NCBI GenBank assembly: GCA_922989275.2
Contig: OV277856.1
Coordinates: 53,019,358-53,083,357 of the forward strand
Origin: Gari tellinella
Taxonomy: Eukaryota > Mollusca > Bivalvia > Cardiida > Psammobiidae
DNA: 64,000 nucleotides
Direction of reading: 5' to 3'
The position numbers were made by a program, and so were the translations under genes. This document shows positions 50,235 to 62,169 of the stretch, piece by piece. Below the pieces are notes generated by a model that saw nothing but the letters and a program-made list of their open reading frames with translations, was not told the DNA's origin and made no database searches. How positions within the stretch are numbered: the stretch's first letter is position 1; each line of letters opens with the position of its first letter.

Positions 50235-51299
50235 TAGTCTGACCAAGTTTGAAAAGAAAGTTTGAAAATTCTATTTTTAGAAAGTAGCAGATGACAACTA
50301 TTGTTGCAAACAAAAACATTACCCAGCATGCAAAGAGTATCTCATGTAGGTATTTATAATTCTTTTGGACTCTTCTAGTACAGGCATTTGGAACCTGGAG
50401 TCTGTGACTGTTGCATTTTTGGTATAAGACAACGAAAAACCATGGAAAACATCAAACACTGCAGACTGCAAACCATGATCAGATGGCTCCTATATGAACC
50501 CTCTGATCAAGGTCTACACTGTTTGCATATATGTTATCAGTAATCTCAACAGTAGCGCGTTCAAGTACCGTATCGATGCAATCGATTGCAACAGAAAACG
50601 GTAACAATTCACCTTTAACGACCGTTAGGGTGTTACCGATTGTGAACGACACGAACGGCCTCAGAGGTAGTTCGCCATCCCCAACCAGGAAAACAAAATG
50701 GCTACCAAATGAATTTTATAAAACCAGCGAACAGTCCCGACTAAATTTCTCATCAATAAACCAACATTTTCCGATACTTAATATATCAAACAAAGCAGCT
50801 TACATCTGAGCAGCTAAATCTTATTTTTATATGCGGTAAAATTGATGCATTACAGTTGATTAGTGCACTTTTGCTTGTGTTATTTAGATTCGCACATAAA
50901 TCGTTCGTACCCTTGAAAAGTTAATAAACATTGGGGCGCAATGAGTTATTATTGAAGGGTATCGGTGAACGTTAGATGTCGTACTATATGGGTTGTTTGC
51001 ATCGGTTAATGTTACTGTTCGCTGATACGGTACTTGAACTCCCTACACAGGGCTGTTACGGGTTCAAAGGGTTAAATTTAAGCACTGAATGCCAAAAAGG
51101 ATGCCTGCTTTGTAACCATCAGTGGTGAACTGATTTGATCCCTGCACCTTGTACCTACACATCCTTCACAAACAGTGCACCTTTGACGAATACCGGTACA
51201 CTTGTTATATATGCCAACAACTCGTAGACCCAGATCAGAGTTGGGACCATACTGGAGCCTTCTGATCAGGGTTTGCACTGTTTGTCATTTTGCAATGTA
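50235..51299. other. no gene; hairpin remnants
   Basis: Hairpin remnants lie at 50455-50526 and 51172-51282. The segment 50530-51060 is of a different, less repetitive character, and short inverted matches (for example around ACGGTACTTGAAC) suggest another decayed element. Confidence 0.4.
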
Positions 51300-51751
51300 T
51301 TGTGAAAACAACACTAAATAGTCAAACAAGAGGCATTTTTTACCCCAGGGGCATTATGAATTCGAACAATCTTGATAGATGACATGTAGATGATGCTATA
51401 TGTGCCAAATATCAAAGCTCAGGGTACTAGGGTTTCTAAGGCCAGAAGATTTTTGAAGTTTCCATTGAAAAAATCTATTTTTAGCTCTGGTGACCTAAAT
51501 GTGCAATAAACTGGAACCATTTGAACAAAATAGGTAAAGGACATCTAGAAGTGTCACCATGCCAAATATCAAAGATCCAGAGTCAGGAGAAGGCATTTGA
51601 AAATTTCACTATATAACTCTATGTAAACTGTGACCCAGGGTATTATTTGAACAAACTTGATAGAGGACCTGTAGATGATGCTATGTGCCAAATATATAAG
51701 CTTTGGCCCTTGTAGGTTTTGACAAGAAGATTTTTTAAAGTTTTTATTGAA

Positions 51752-52964
51752 ACAAGAGCCGCATGCGGCCCTAAATCGCTCACCTGAGGAACTATTGTGT
51801 TATACTCGATGCATAATGAAGTTTGTCATTGCATGTATGTGGACTGTTGCATGAAACTGAAACAACTCGGAATTAAGTTTTCCTGTAGAAGTCAAGTCTA
51901 CGTAAAACTGATAAGCCCCGGGGCGGGCCATTTTTGACCCTGGGGTCATGATTTGAACAATCTTGGTAGAGGACCATAAGGCAAAGCTAGATGCCAAATA
52001 TAAAAGGTCTGGGCCCTAAGGTTTCAGAGAAGAAGAGTTTTAAAAGTTTATTCCAATATAAGTCTATGTAAAACTGATAAGCCCCGGGGCGGGGCCATTT
52101 TTTACCCTGGGGTCATGATTTGAATATTCTTGGTAGAGAACCATAAGGCAAAGCTAGATGCCAAATATAAAAGGTCTGGGCCCTTAGGTTTCAGAGAAGA
52201 AGTTTTTTAAATGTTTTCCTATACTAGTCTACAATGTATGTAAAACTGATAAGCCCCGGGCGGGGCCATTTTTGACCCTGGGTTCATGATTTGAACACTC
52301 TTAGTAGAGGTCCATAAGGCAAAGCTAGTCATGCCAAATATAAAAGGTCTAGGGCATACAGGTTTAGAGAAGAAGAGTTTTAAAGGTTTTTCTATGAAAA
52401 ACTGAAAAGCCCCAGGCTTTTGACCCGGGGTCATTATTTGAAAAATCTTGGTAAAGGTTCACAACATGATGCTACATGTGAAATTTGGTTGTCCTAGGGC
52501 TTATAGTTATTGACAAGAAGATGTTTAAAGGTTTGACTTAGTTGTCAATGTTACGTAAATTCGGAAAATGACCACGCCCTCTGTCGGGCATGTATTTTTA
52601 CGGATCAAAATTCTTTGAACAATTTTGAAAGTATATTAATTGAGAAACATTTTGGTGAAAACCAAATTGAAATCGGACCAGTAGTTTTTGAGAAGAAGAT
52701 TTTTTTTAGATATCGTGCATGGTTGCCATGGCAACAAGACCGATTGCCCCACCCACTTTTTTTGAACAATTTTTGAAGCTCACAACTACAGTATGTATCT
52801 GACCAAGTTTGGTTAAAATTGGGCCATTGGTTTCAGAGAAGAAGTTATTTGAAACAAATTGTGAACGGACGACACCAACACGACACCAACACAGACACCG
52901 ACGTACGACAGACGGCGACCGATCACAATAGCTCACCATGAGCACTTTGTGCTCAGGTGAGCTA
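51752..52964 (+). mobile_element. family H element, copy 4
   Basis: ACAAGAGCCGCATGCGGCCC at the 5' end. Three to four internal 165-bp repeats contain AAAACTGATAAGCCCCGGGG. The 3' hairpin AGCTCACCATGAGCACTTTG / TGCTCAGGTGAGCT is followed by AAAA. It lies in an A-rich site of the older repeat. Confidence 0.65.
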
Positions 52965-53559
52965 AAAATCTATTTTTAGCTCTGGAGACCTAGATATGCT
53001 ACAAACTGGAACCATTTGAACAAAATAAGTAAAGGACATCTAGAAGTGTCACTATGCCCAATATCAAAGCTCTGGCCATATTTGTTTCAGAGGAGAAGAT
53101 GTTTGAAAATTTCACTATATAACTCTATGTAAAACTGTGACCCCCAGCATCAAGCTTTCACATATTTTAAACACTCACACTAACGCTTAGATGGATTGTC
53201 ATGAAAGAGAGGTTCCACTGTGTGTTGTACTTGCCGTAGCCACCGGCCTGCCTGTTAACTCAAACATTGGTGTTCAGTTTGTTATGTAACACTCCTCAGT
53301 TGCCTGCTGTATTTCGTTTCGATAGCGAGTGACAAGATGGGGGGAATCTTAAAGTTATAATTTTGCTCCCCTTCTCGTGCCGATTACATGTGTATGTTTA
53401 TCTCTTCTTCATCATTTCGGTGCGGTCAGATAATGTATTTTCATTATTTACTCACTGCAATGGTGGGGGAGAGGGGGGCTTGCACGACGCATGCATTCGG
53501 ATCGAGAGGGGAGCGACTGTATATACTATTTCGACATGAATGATGCATGTAAATGAATA

Positions 53560-53619
53560 GGTGGAAGTATAATTGTGTGCATTTCATAGGGGTCAAATGC
53601 AGGCAATTATACTTCACCT
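53560..53619. repeat. 60-bp palindrome
   Basis: The arms are GGTGGAAGTATAATTG and CAATTATACTTCACC, around a loop of about 28 bases. The surrounding 53160-53640 has no recognised gene. Confidence 0.5.
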
Positions 53620-54437
53620 CATAATGATTTCATATTTTGCTCTTCTTGTTTGTTTTTGTCTGTCTGTCTGTTTGTTTGTTGTTGTTGTTGATTTTCTTTT
53701 GTCGTCCATGTTTTGTCACTTTATATGTATATAAATACACGTTTGCACTGTTTGTATTCTGTACATGTAGATCTATGCTCTCCTTATCTGGAGGAAATAA
53801 AGATTACTATATGTGCCATTTATCTAAGCTCTGTCCCTTGTAGTTTTTGACAAGAAGACTTTTAAAGCTTTATTGAAAAAAATCTTTTTTTAGCTCCTGT
53901 GACCTAGATATTCAATAGACCGGAACCAATTCAACAAAATATGTAAAGGACATCTAGAAGTGTCACCATGCCGAATATCAAAGCTCTGGCTATATTAGTT
54001 TCAGAGGAATAGGTATTTGAAAATTTCACTATATAATTAACTCTATGTAAAACTAAGCCCCCCTGGGCGGGGCCACTTTTAACCCCAGGGGCATAATTTG
54101 AACAAACTTGATAGAGGTCCTATAGGTGATGCTATATGCCAAATATCTAAGCTCTGGCCCTTGTAGTTTTTGACAGGAATATTTTTTAAGATTTCCTTAT
54201 TTTTTCATTTTGGTTGGCATGGCAACCAGAGTTCCACATTGTTTTTAATTCTTTGACCAAATTTGAAAGAGCTTGACCCAAGGAACATTTCTGTAAAGTT
54301 TGGTTGAAATCTGTTTCGCGGTATAGGAGGAGATGCCATTTTAAACAATTGTTAACTACGACGCACAGCGTACGACCGACACAGGGCCATCCCAATAAAA
54401 ATGACTATACCTATGTAGTGTAAATCGGAATTGTCTA

Positions 54438-54960
54438 TTAACCCATTATCCCATAGGCTAAATTAGCCTGTTTCTAGCTATGAAGACAGGTGACCACTTA
54501 AAGTAGGTTGAAAGTAAAGCAGAATGTGCCTTAACCCTTTGAACCCTAGTCCCGCATATAGGCGTCCTTTTCAAACAGTGTACATGTGAATAGTACACTT
54601 GTCCTATGCAAACAGTGAAAATCCAGATCAAAGGGCTCCGAAAGGAGCCCTCTGATCAGGGTCTTCACTGTTTGTCATAATTCCAAACATTGACAAAAAC
54701 AACCCTTAAAAGTCAGAAATGGACTAGACTAAAATGGAAACTGGAATTGTCCGTTTAAAGTTTTAGGGAGGAAAGAGTGAAGGTGCATTCTGCCTTACTT
54801 TCAACCTCCTTTAAGCTACCATTTGCTAGGATATACAAAATATTTTTTATGTTACATATTCATGACTGAATAAATTTATTATTTGAACTATTTCTACAGT
54901 AGTCAGTAGAGGAATAAGTTAAAGGCATTAAAAGGTGTATTTATGGAGTATTTTAATTTT
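54438..54960. mobile_element. family A fold-back MITE with family C inserted in its centre
   Basis: The left half is TTAACCCATTATCCCATAGG to GCAGAATGTGCC. The element at 54531-54781 follows, then the right arm GGTGCATTCTGCC onward. Confidence 0.75.
54531..54781 (+). mobile_element. family C fold-back MITE, copy 4
   Basis: TTAACCCTTTGAACCCTAGT to GGGAGGAAAGAGTGAA, with hairpin around GGGCTCCGAAAGGAGCCC. Confidence 0.8.
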
Positions 54961-55354
54961 TTAAGGGTCAAACATCGATTTTTTTCTAATATCTGAAGTC
55001 ATAATTAACTAGTATGTCTATCTGGATCATGTTTGTATCCTTATCAGTCTTCCTCTCCTTTCAACCCTACAGCCCTGCAGAGATAACTGTTTACATATGC
55101 AAATAGGGTATAGACCCTGGTCAGAGGGCTCCCCTCAGATCAGGGTCTGCACTGTTTGATATTTTCATTGTGTTTTGTTGTCATACCAAAAATGTTACAG
55201 TAGACTGGTTCAGAATACAAATGTACCTGTACTAGAAGAGTCCAAAAGGATTATAAATACATGTTTAGGTTTGGAAGAGCTAATTCCATGCTTTATCTTT
55301 AGTCTCTGACTGGTCCCTCTCCCTCTTCCCTCTACCCTGCACTCAAGCTCTATA

Positions 55355-55559
55355 CAGTAGAACCTCTCTATTACGACCACTAAAAACAAGGTAAATTGTC
55401 TGTATAAAAGACAGGTGACAGCTTAAAGCAATGTGAAAGTGGAACAGAAAGCTCCTGTAGGAGCTTTCTGTTTCACTTTCACATTGCTTTAAGCAGTCAC
55501 CTGTCTTAAATGACTAATATTTCACACAATTTAGTGGTTGTAATAGAGAGGTTCTACTG
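55355..55559. mobile_element. TA-flanked MITE with CAGTAGAACCTCTCTATTACG ends
   Basis: The inverted ends are CAGTAGAACCTCTCTATTAC and GTAATAGAGAGGTTCTACTG, with TA outside. It contains a long perfect hairpin (55410-55507) from GACAGGTGACAGCTTAAAGC to the reverse, centred on GCTCCTGTAGGAGC. Confidence 0.75.
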
Positions 55560-55561
55560 TA

Positions 55562-55785
55562 ATTATAAGACAGAGATCCAAATAGGAGGGGTAAACTAGC
55601 TGAACAAATCCAACATTTATTAACTCATTAAAGCACCAAATCCTATTGTGTCACTACAACTCATTAAAATCAGCTTGAAGAGACAGTTCAAATGAGTAGT
55701 AGCACCATAGGGTAACCGTTTTGATGCAGAAATAAAAGAATTTAGTTTTGAAAATAGTCTCCCCTTATCTGTAGCTCTGCAGGAG
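55562..55785. mobile_element. decayed family D MITE
   Basis: AGAGATCCAAATAGGAGGGG at one end and CCCCTTATCTGTAGCTCTGC at the other, with remnants of the ACTCATTAAAATCA palindrome. Confidence 0.5.
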
Positions 55786-55909
55786 GGAACAAAACAAAAG
55801 TTCTAAGACAAAAGTCAAGGTCATTTCAAACATTCAAAAACAAATGGTCAAGGTCATTTCAAAGTCATGGTCCCATCACAGGGCATAGATTTTCAGAAGT
55901 ACATCTAGT

Positions 55910-56362
55910 TTAACCCATTCCCCCATAAATACGCCTTTTTACGACTTTAATTTATTCCTCCACTTTAGAAAATAATTCCTTTTTATAGTCATGAATAAGA
56001 ACTATGAGAAATATTTGCTATTCTCTATCAGATGATAGTAACCTATCTTCAATACTAGAAATAGGCTATGGGGTAATGGGTTAATAATTGTTTTTTATGC
56101 CCAGAATCAAAAGATTAATCATTAACCAATTACTCCATAGCCTGTTTCTTATAAGTTAAGACAGGTGACGACATAAACTTAATTAAAGCAGGTGCTTACA
56201 GGCATTCTGCTTTACTTTCAGTCTGCTTTAAGCTACCATCTGCCAAGATATAGGAAATACTTCTTATAATACTGTTTTCAGACTGTTTAAAGTGGAACCA
56301 TTTTCTTCACTAAAGGAATCAATTTAAGGTGTAAAAATGTGTATTAATGGCATAATGGGTTA
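55910..56362. mobile_element. two degenerate family A MITEs
   Basis: TTAACCCATTCCCCCATAAA to TATGGGGTAATGGGTTAA (55910-56085, palindrome deleted) and a copy at about 56124-56362. Confidence 0.6.
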
Positions 56363-56689
56363 TGAGTTATGACATAACATTCTCAAATATAATTTTTTTA
56401 AAAACTGGAAGCTAATTTATGTTTTCAATTATGATGAATTTTTAAACCGAATTTTTAAACAGGCGAGCATCATATGGCTTTGTCATCATTTCTTACTATG
56501 CCTCAAATTAATTCGTCCACTGAAGAAAACAGTCAATTTGTTCTTCATCATCCAATTCATACTTTCTTTATGTTATCCTTTGGCATATAATGTTGAGTGA
56601 CATGGCTTTATCAAATCATACATATTATTGCTTATTGTTTACTAATACATTTTATGTTGAAACAAGAATATCGTTCCCAACGATGGATG

Positions 56690-57645
56690 CTCCCCACAAG
56701 GAAACAAGAAATATCTTTAAAAAGATATTCAGCGGAATGGGTGGTGGAATTCATGCTGTAGATGGGTGTGCAAAATTGTATGAAATTGGGGGATTTTCAA
56801 AGAATTGTAATATCTTGGATTGAAAAGCAAAAAATACACATTCAAAGATAACTATAACTCTGACTAAAAAACTATAAATGTACAGAAATGCAAAACAATA
56901 ATATAACCCAGATCCTAGCTACTGGTAGGAGATCCTCAGATTAAACTACTGGTCTATATATCAAACTTCATTCATGGGGAGTTTCTTGAAACAAACTATA
57001 ACTAAATAAACTGTGGATGCCCTTACAGAACAACAGTTCTATAACACCTCACTCTTGTGAATAAATGATGAAACAACACAATTGTGTTTAACTCACTTGA
57101 GGCCATTTATTATATTGCTATCAATGTATGGTAAATTTGAACAAATAGTTAACAATTAAAATAAATTGGTAGTAAACCATTATTTAACAAAACACCTAGC
57201 TGCCACTGTCTATCTATAAATAGACATCTGCTATCATATCTTAAAATAGAAGCATGATGTCATCAGCTCAGTATTACACACTGCCTTTACACTCACATCA
57301 GTGCATACCCAGGCTACAGTTACAGGGCTCCAGATAAGAGGGGAGTAAACAGAACAAATATAACATTTTCTCACTCAATTCAGCACCAAACCCTATGGTG
57401 TTACCACTCATTTTTATCGTCTCGAAGAGACAATTCAAATGAGTAGGACACCATAGGGTTTAATGCACAAATAAAGTTTTTAAGTTTTGAAATAATTCTC
57501 TTATCTGGAGCCCTGGCTACTATCCAATCAGACAATTCAGTTTCAACAGGTGCTCTTAATTCTAAATTTCTGATCAAATATGATTGGTTGAAATGTTTGT
57601 CTAAATAAAAATGTAGGTCTAAATAGATAATAGTCAGCTCCGCTG
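56690..57645 (-). repeat. 1-kb dispersed repeat M, copy 2
   Basis: The reverse counterpart of 34225-35190, with the same internal order and a family D element at the same place (57323-57515). Confidence 0.65.
57323..57515. mobile_element. family D MITE, copy 4
   Basis: CAGGGCTCCAGATAAGAGGG to CTCTTATCTGGAGCCCTG, sharing its insertion position in repeat M with the copy at 34361. Confidence 0.7.
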
Positions 57646-57689
57646 AAAAACCCCAAGGTATAGCATGTTTAGTAGGTGAACACAGTATC

Positions 57690-58745
57690 AAGTTTCATCA
57701 ACTTATGATGTAACGTTCAGGAGATATGCTTCAGACAAAAAATAAAAATTCTATGAAAAAAGGTCGACAATTCAATATTTGGAGATGACAGAGTTATAAT
57801 TCTTGTGTACTACACTTCTTTTTGTCATACTCTAACACATAATCAAGTTTCATCAAGTTACAGGGCTTCAGAAAATTTGATTTTTTACAAGAAAGGGAGA
57901 TAATTCAATATTGGGAGACGACAGAGTTATGGTTCTTGAGTACAGCACTCCCTGTTTCATCCCGTATCACTGTATCAAGTTTCATCAACTTACAATGCAA
58001 TGCTCCGGAGATATACTCCTGACAAAATTTTTTTAAATAGAAAAAGGAAGATGATTCAATATTGGGAGATGACAGAGTCATGGTTTTTGTGTACTGCACC
58101 TCCTTATGTCATCATGTATCACTGTATCAAGTTTCATTAATTTACAGTGTAACAGTCAAGAGATATGCTCCGGACAGAAAAAGGGAGATCATTCAAAATT
58201 GGGAGATGAGAGCGTTATGGTTCTTGTGTACTGCACTTCCTCATGTCATCCTCAATCACTGTAACAAGTTTAATCAACTTAGGGTGTAACAGTCCAGAGA
58301 TACGCTCCGGACAAAAGATTCAGACAAATTTGATTTTTTATGAGAAAAGGGGAGATAATTCAACATTGGGAGATGACAGAGTTACGGTTCTTGTGTACTG
58401 CACCTCCTTCTGTCGTTTTCTACCACTGTATCAAGTTTCATCAACCTACGGTGAACCGTTCAAGAGATATGCTCCGGACAAAAAAGCTTGACGGACGGAC
58501 GGACAGACAGACGGACGTGCCACCGAGTAGGGTTAGAGGGCCTTTTCTTTTGTTATTTTCTTTTGTTCGAATAACGGGCCACGGCCCCTAAGTGTATTGT
58601 TACGGAATGAACTCTATTGTCTTCTTTTGTTATGTTTACCGTTATCTGGCCCTCTAACCTACTTTAGTGGCGCGGACAGACAGACGGATACACGGACGGA
58701 CGGACAAAGCGGCGGCTATATGCTCCCCCCCTAAAGGGGAGCATA
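57690..58745. repeat. 145-bp tandem repeat K with GACGGACG and hairpin end
   Basis: Units carry ATTCAATATTGGGAGATGAC, GTGTACTGCAC and GAGATATGCTCCGGACA, about five to six copies. A GACGGACGGACGGACAGAC stretch then leads towards GCTCCCCCCCTAAAGGGGAG near 58718-58742. The layout is analogous to family H with unrelated sequence. Confidence 0.6.
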
Positions 58746-58839
58746 AAAATAAATATATATCTATAAAGCTACCATTCTTCTATATCGTGACTGTACAAAG
58801 TGAAACTTTTTACTGTATTTCAGTAACTATGTACATGTA

Positions 58840-59172
58840 CAGTGTTCCCTCTCTACAACGGCCTTCCAAACAAAGACTCTCCTTACAACGACCCTTGCCA
58901 AAGTTCCCTAAACAGGACAAGTGTGTCTAATGATTTTAATATTGTCTGCTTAAAATTGCCATCTGCTGTTTTTTTCTCTTAAAGTTACATATAAGTGAAC
59001 ATTTTGACAGAAGAAATAATATTGATAAGTGACAATATCAATATGTGTCTGATCTGGATTTAAGCTATTTGTAAATGCAAGCCAATTTTTCATTTTCCCT
59101 CCCTATAACAACTCTGAACAACACACACAAACTGTGTCTCCCATTGGGAGTCATTGTAGAGAGGGAGCACTG
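58840..59172. mobile_element. TA-flanked MITE with CAGTGTTCCCTCTCTACAACG ends, copy 2
   Basis: The inverted ends match the 49360-49715 copy and TA lies on both sides. The internal hairpin is decayed. Confidence 0.65.
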
Positions 59173-59767
59173 TAGAATCAATTCAATGTAATGAACACAA
59201 ACTGTCACAAACATACATAATACACAGATGTCACTTCAATACTACACCAAGCAGCTGGGGCAACTTAAATCATGTCTTAATTAAAAGTAATTTCTGTTTT
59301 CATTTAATCGGGAACTATCTCTTTGAAATAATTTACAGTCAATCTCATAACTTCAACTACTTTTAATCCCTCAGTCAAGGACTCAGAACTAATTGTGTAC
59401 CTGGCTTGAGTTTATAGTTAAATGGTAAGAGATTTGTGTAAGATTATAACCTTGATAGCTCAGACGGGAGTTCGAGTCCTGGTCTGGTTGCATATTTTTC
59501 TCACCATGTTACATTTTGCGCCCAACATAAATAGACAACAGGATAATTTGTTACTCGCAGAGTGTAAAAATTAAACGAGACATCCCAGTCGATGCTAATA
59601 CCATCACCTAGTTCTATTTATACAAATGAAGACCTTTTACAAGGGGTGCTGTTTGTGAACATATGTGTGAAGTTTCAAGGTAAAGGAAATACACTACTGA
59701 CAAAAAAACTTTTTTTTACAATTCAGATCAAAAGTCAAGGTCACAGTACTCTGACAGCAGTATGCAA
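59173..59767. other. no gene seen
   Basis: A tRNA-like B-box (GAGTTCGAGTCC near 59468) is present without a convincing cloverleaf. Nothing else is recognisable. Confidence 0.4.
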
Positions 59768-61250
59768 CGGTGTCTGGTCTCAACGCCCCACTGCACCAAC
59801 CCCCCACTACATAAACGTACCATTTGTGGATCCAACGTCCCATTTTTTAAAAATTATATATATCACCCGTATTTGACAATTATTAATTGATGCAAAAGTG
59901 AAATAGTGATTTAAATGAGTAACTGGGATTAAATGAAATAATTTTTGCTTACATACTGTGTACATACGATGTTCCTACATGTATGTGAGTATTATCCTCC
60001 GTTAGTCGGGGTTGTTTTATCCACTTATAGCATCGCATTAATCTTCGTATTTCGTAGAAGATAAGTTTCCTTTCGCTAATGCCACACCCAAGTAGCTACC
60101 TTTTTTCACTGTGTATATGTTTCATGTCTACGATTACACTCTTTGAAATGTCGGCATACATGAAAGGGAAAAGTTGCAGACGAGAGGCGCAACACATACA
60201 CGTGTCAAGTCTAATATGCCACTGTGTATTCGGCACGCGCTGATAATCGCATAGCATAATATTTTTCGCGAGGGTGTGAACATCGGCACGCTTTGATAAA
60301 TTGTTCAAATGTTTGCGACTTTCTTAACTTTTCTTAACGTTTTTAAATGTCTGATTGATTCACACAGAAACCAACTTCCAACTTGTTTCATTTATTTAGC
60401 AAACGTTCAATTCCAATTCGAAATTGCCATTAAAAAAAAAAAGATATTGATATCATAATAGAATCTAGATCACTATAAGACAGCAAATTATTGGTTTATA
60501 TATGACACTTGAATGAAATTAACGATTTACCTTATAGTTATACTCCCATGAAAAGTGTTTTGTTTTCGCCAAGTTATGAGTTGAATATGTTGAGCGGGGA
60601 AGCGAAGTAGGCTAACTTTGAAGATTTGATCAAAGAGTTTTTAACGTGTTCATGCTGAATTGTCGTCTTTTGAAACATATTGTCTGATAAGATGAAAATT
60701 AGTTTTCATGTATTTGAAAAAGAAGAAAGGTTGAAATGAGTGACAAATAGTTTGGATCCAGATCTGGATACAACCTGTTTGCAATTATTAGACAAGTCGC
60801 ACTTAACATGATGTGGGTTAAATATTTTACCCGTAAACCAACTTAAAGACAACAACTGTATAAGTATCTAGGGATTTGAGTAAGTGGTATTGATGCTGGA
60901 GGAAACGGTAAAGTCTAGTTAACGGACAGACACACGGACAGGACAACGCTATACGCATTCGCATACCGGGGGCATCAAATAGTGCAGATTCTGATCAAAG
61001 AACTCGTGAATGATTCATCTGAGCAGTGTCTACACTGTTTGCTTCTCATCAGGTGGTCCCTTTTTAAAAACAAAAAAAATCGCCCTCTGCGCAGCAACAT
61101 CAAGGACTATGAAGTGGAGCCGACTGCCGAAAATAAAGTCTGCAGAAACAGATGAAACAGTACATGTCATCAGAAAGCGGTTAACCTGTAAGAAGCTGTG
61201 TCGACTAACTTCAAAAGACCTGGTCCTGTCAATCACCCATCCCACGCTTA
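59768..61250 (+). repeat. 1.48-kb direct duplication, copy 1
   Basis: This segment, from GTGTCTGGTCTCAACGCCCC to CCTGTCAATCACCCATCCC, recurs at 62170 to the window end. It contains a CAAACAG-like remnant (60745-60785) and a fold-back near 60979-61040. A 70-codon minus-strand frame (60096-60308) is open in both copies. Most of its few differences change the residue, which argues against a real gene. Confidence 0.75.
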
Positions 61251-61344
61251 CGTGTGTGTGTGTGTATGAGTCGAATCAGACTTTAAATAGTTTTGTTACA
61301 GATAATATTGACTGGACTAGTAGATTTGTTAGGTAATTATAGTG

Positions 61345-61552
61345 TAGAACAGATTATTCTTTCCAAATAAACGCATTTTTGCTAAAACTTATTATTGACA
61401 TTGCAAACATTTTGGAGAGTAACCCGGCGTCTGACCAGGCTCCTTAATGTTTGCCACTCAGATTAAAATAAATATTCAGAATTGACCACTAGTTGTCATT
61501 TCCTACATTTTATTGCAATTGCATTTCGTTTGCGTTTAAACGTGAAAGAATA
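61345..61552. mobile_element. family E fold-back element, copy 3
   Basis: ATTCTTTCCAAATAAACGCA to GCGTTTAAACGTGAAAGAAT, with a shortened central hairpin at 61402-61455. Confidence 0.6.
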
Positions 61553-61849
61553 AGTTTTACTGATATTACGATTTCTTTGAAATTACATGTGTTTTCGAAC
61601 CTGTGACTACTTTCAGTCAAGTTTCAAAAAGATGCCTTTGTGGACTGTTAAAATCGGTGTCAATATAAAAGTACCAAGTTAAATTTAATAAATGAGATTT
61701 TTCGAATTTAACGGCAGATTGACAATTCAGTTTTAAGTGTAGCCGCATTTAAGGTGGTTCGCGGGTAAGCTTTTTCTGTGTCAGAATTCTTTGAAACCTT
61801 GATTAAATTGAAATATACCATATGGAGAGTGAAAAATCGTTTAAATAAA

Positions 61850-61900
61850 AACAAGAGGGCCTGAAGGCCCTGATATCGCTCACCTCTTGTACTGAAGCCT
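61850..61900 (+). repeat. 5' end fragment of an H-like element
   Basis: ACAAGAGGGCCTGAAGGCCC is followed by CGCTCACCTC. No matching 3' hairpin is seen before the next repeat. Confidence 0.5.
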
Positions 61901-62169
61901 GATAGCTTTACCTTTCTGTTTCTCTCCTTTTAATCTAAATCCATTCAAATTTGTAGTATAGCATGTAAACAGTTTTGGAATACAACCTCATAATTCTAGT
62001 ATAGTAGAGTACATCAAGGGCAGATTTATCTAGAACCTAAACTAAACTGAAATGAAGCCTTTTCTAGCATTTCAAAGTATATCAAGGGCAGATAACTATT
62101 GCCACAACAATAAGATTTCAACAATAATTAATTGCACTCCTTTGAGAACTTATAGCTGTATACTTTGTG

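Larger units (their letters stand above)
51300..54420. repeat. old H-like repeats with a newer H copy inside
   Basis: The segments 51300-51750, 52970-53150 and 53790-54410 carry diverged TTTTTACCCCAGGGGCAT and GATGCTATATGCCAAATAT repeats. The intervening 53160-53780 shows no repeat of this family and no gene. Confidence 0.55.

Noticed and set aside
50531..50809. 92-codon plus-strand gene
   Set aside because: It has no recognisable domain, lies next to hairpin remnants, and inverted matches nearby suggest a decayed element.
56590..56823. 77-codon plus-strand gene
   Set aside because: Much of it is repeat M read on the opposite strand, and the equivalent frame in the other copy is broken.
59420..59490. 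tRNA gene or SINE
   Set aside because: Only a B-box-like GAGTTCGAGTCC is convincing. The A-box and stems are missing.
60096..60308. Conserved 70-codon gene, also present at 62492-62704
   Set aside because: The two frames are alike only because the DNA is a recent duplication. Most differences change the residue, and no domain is recognisable.
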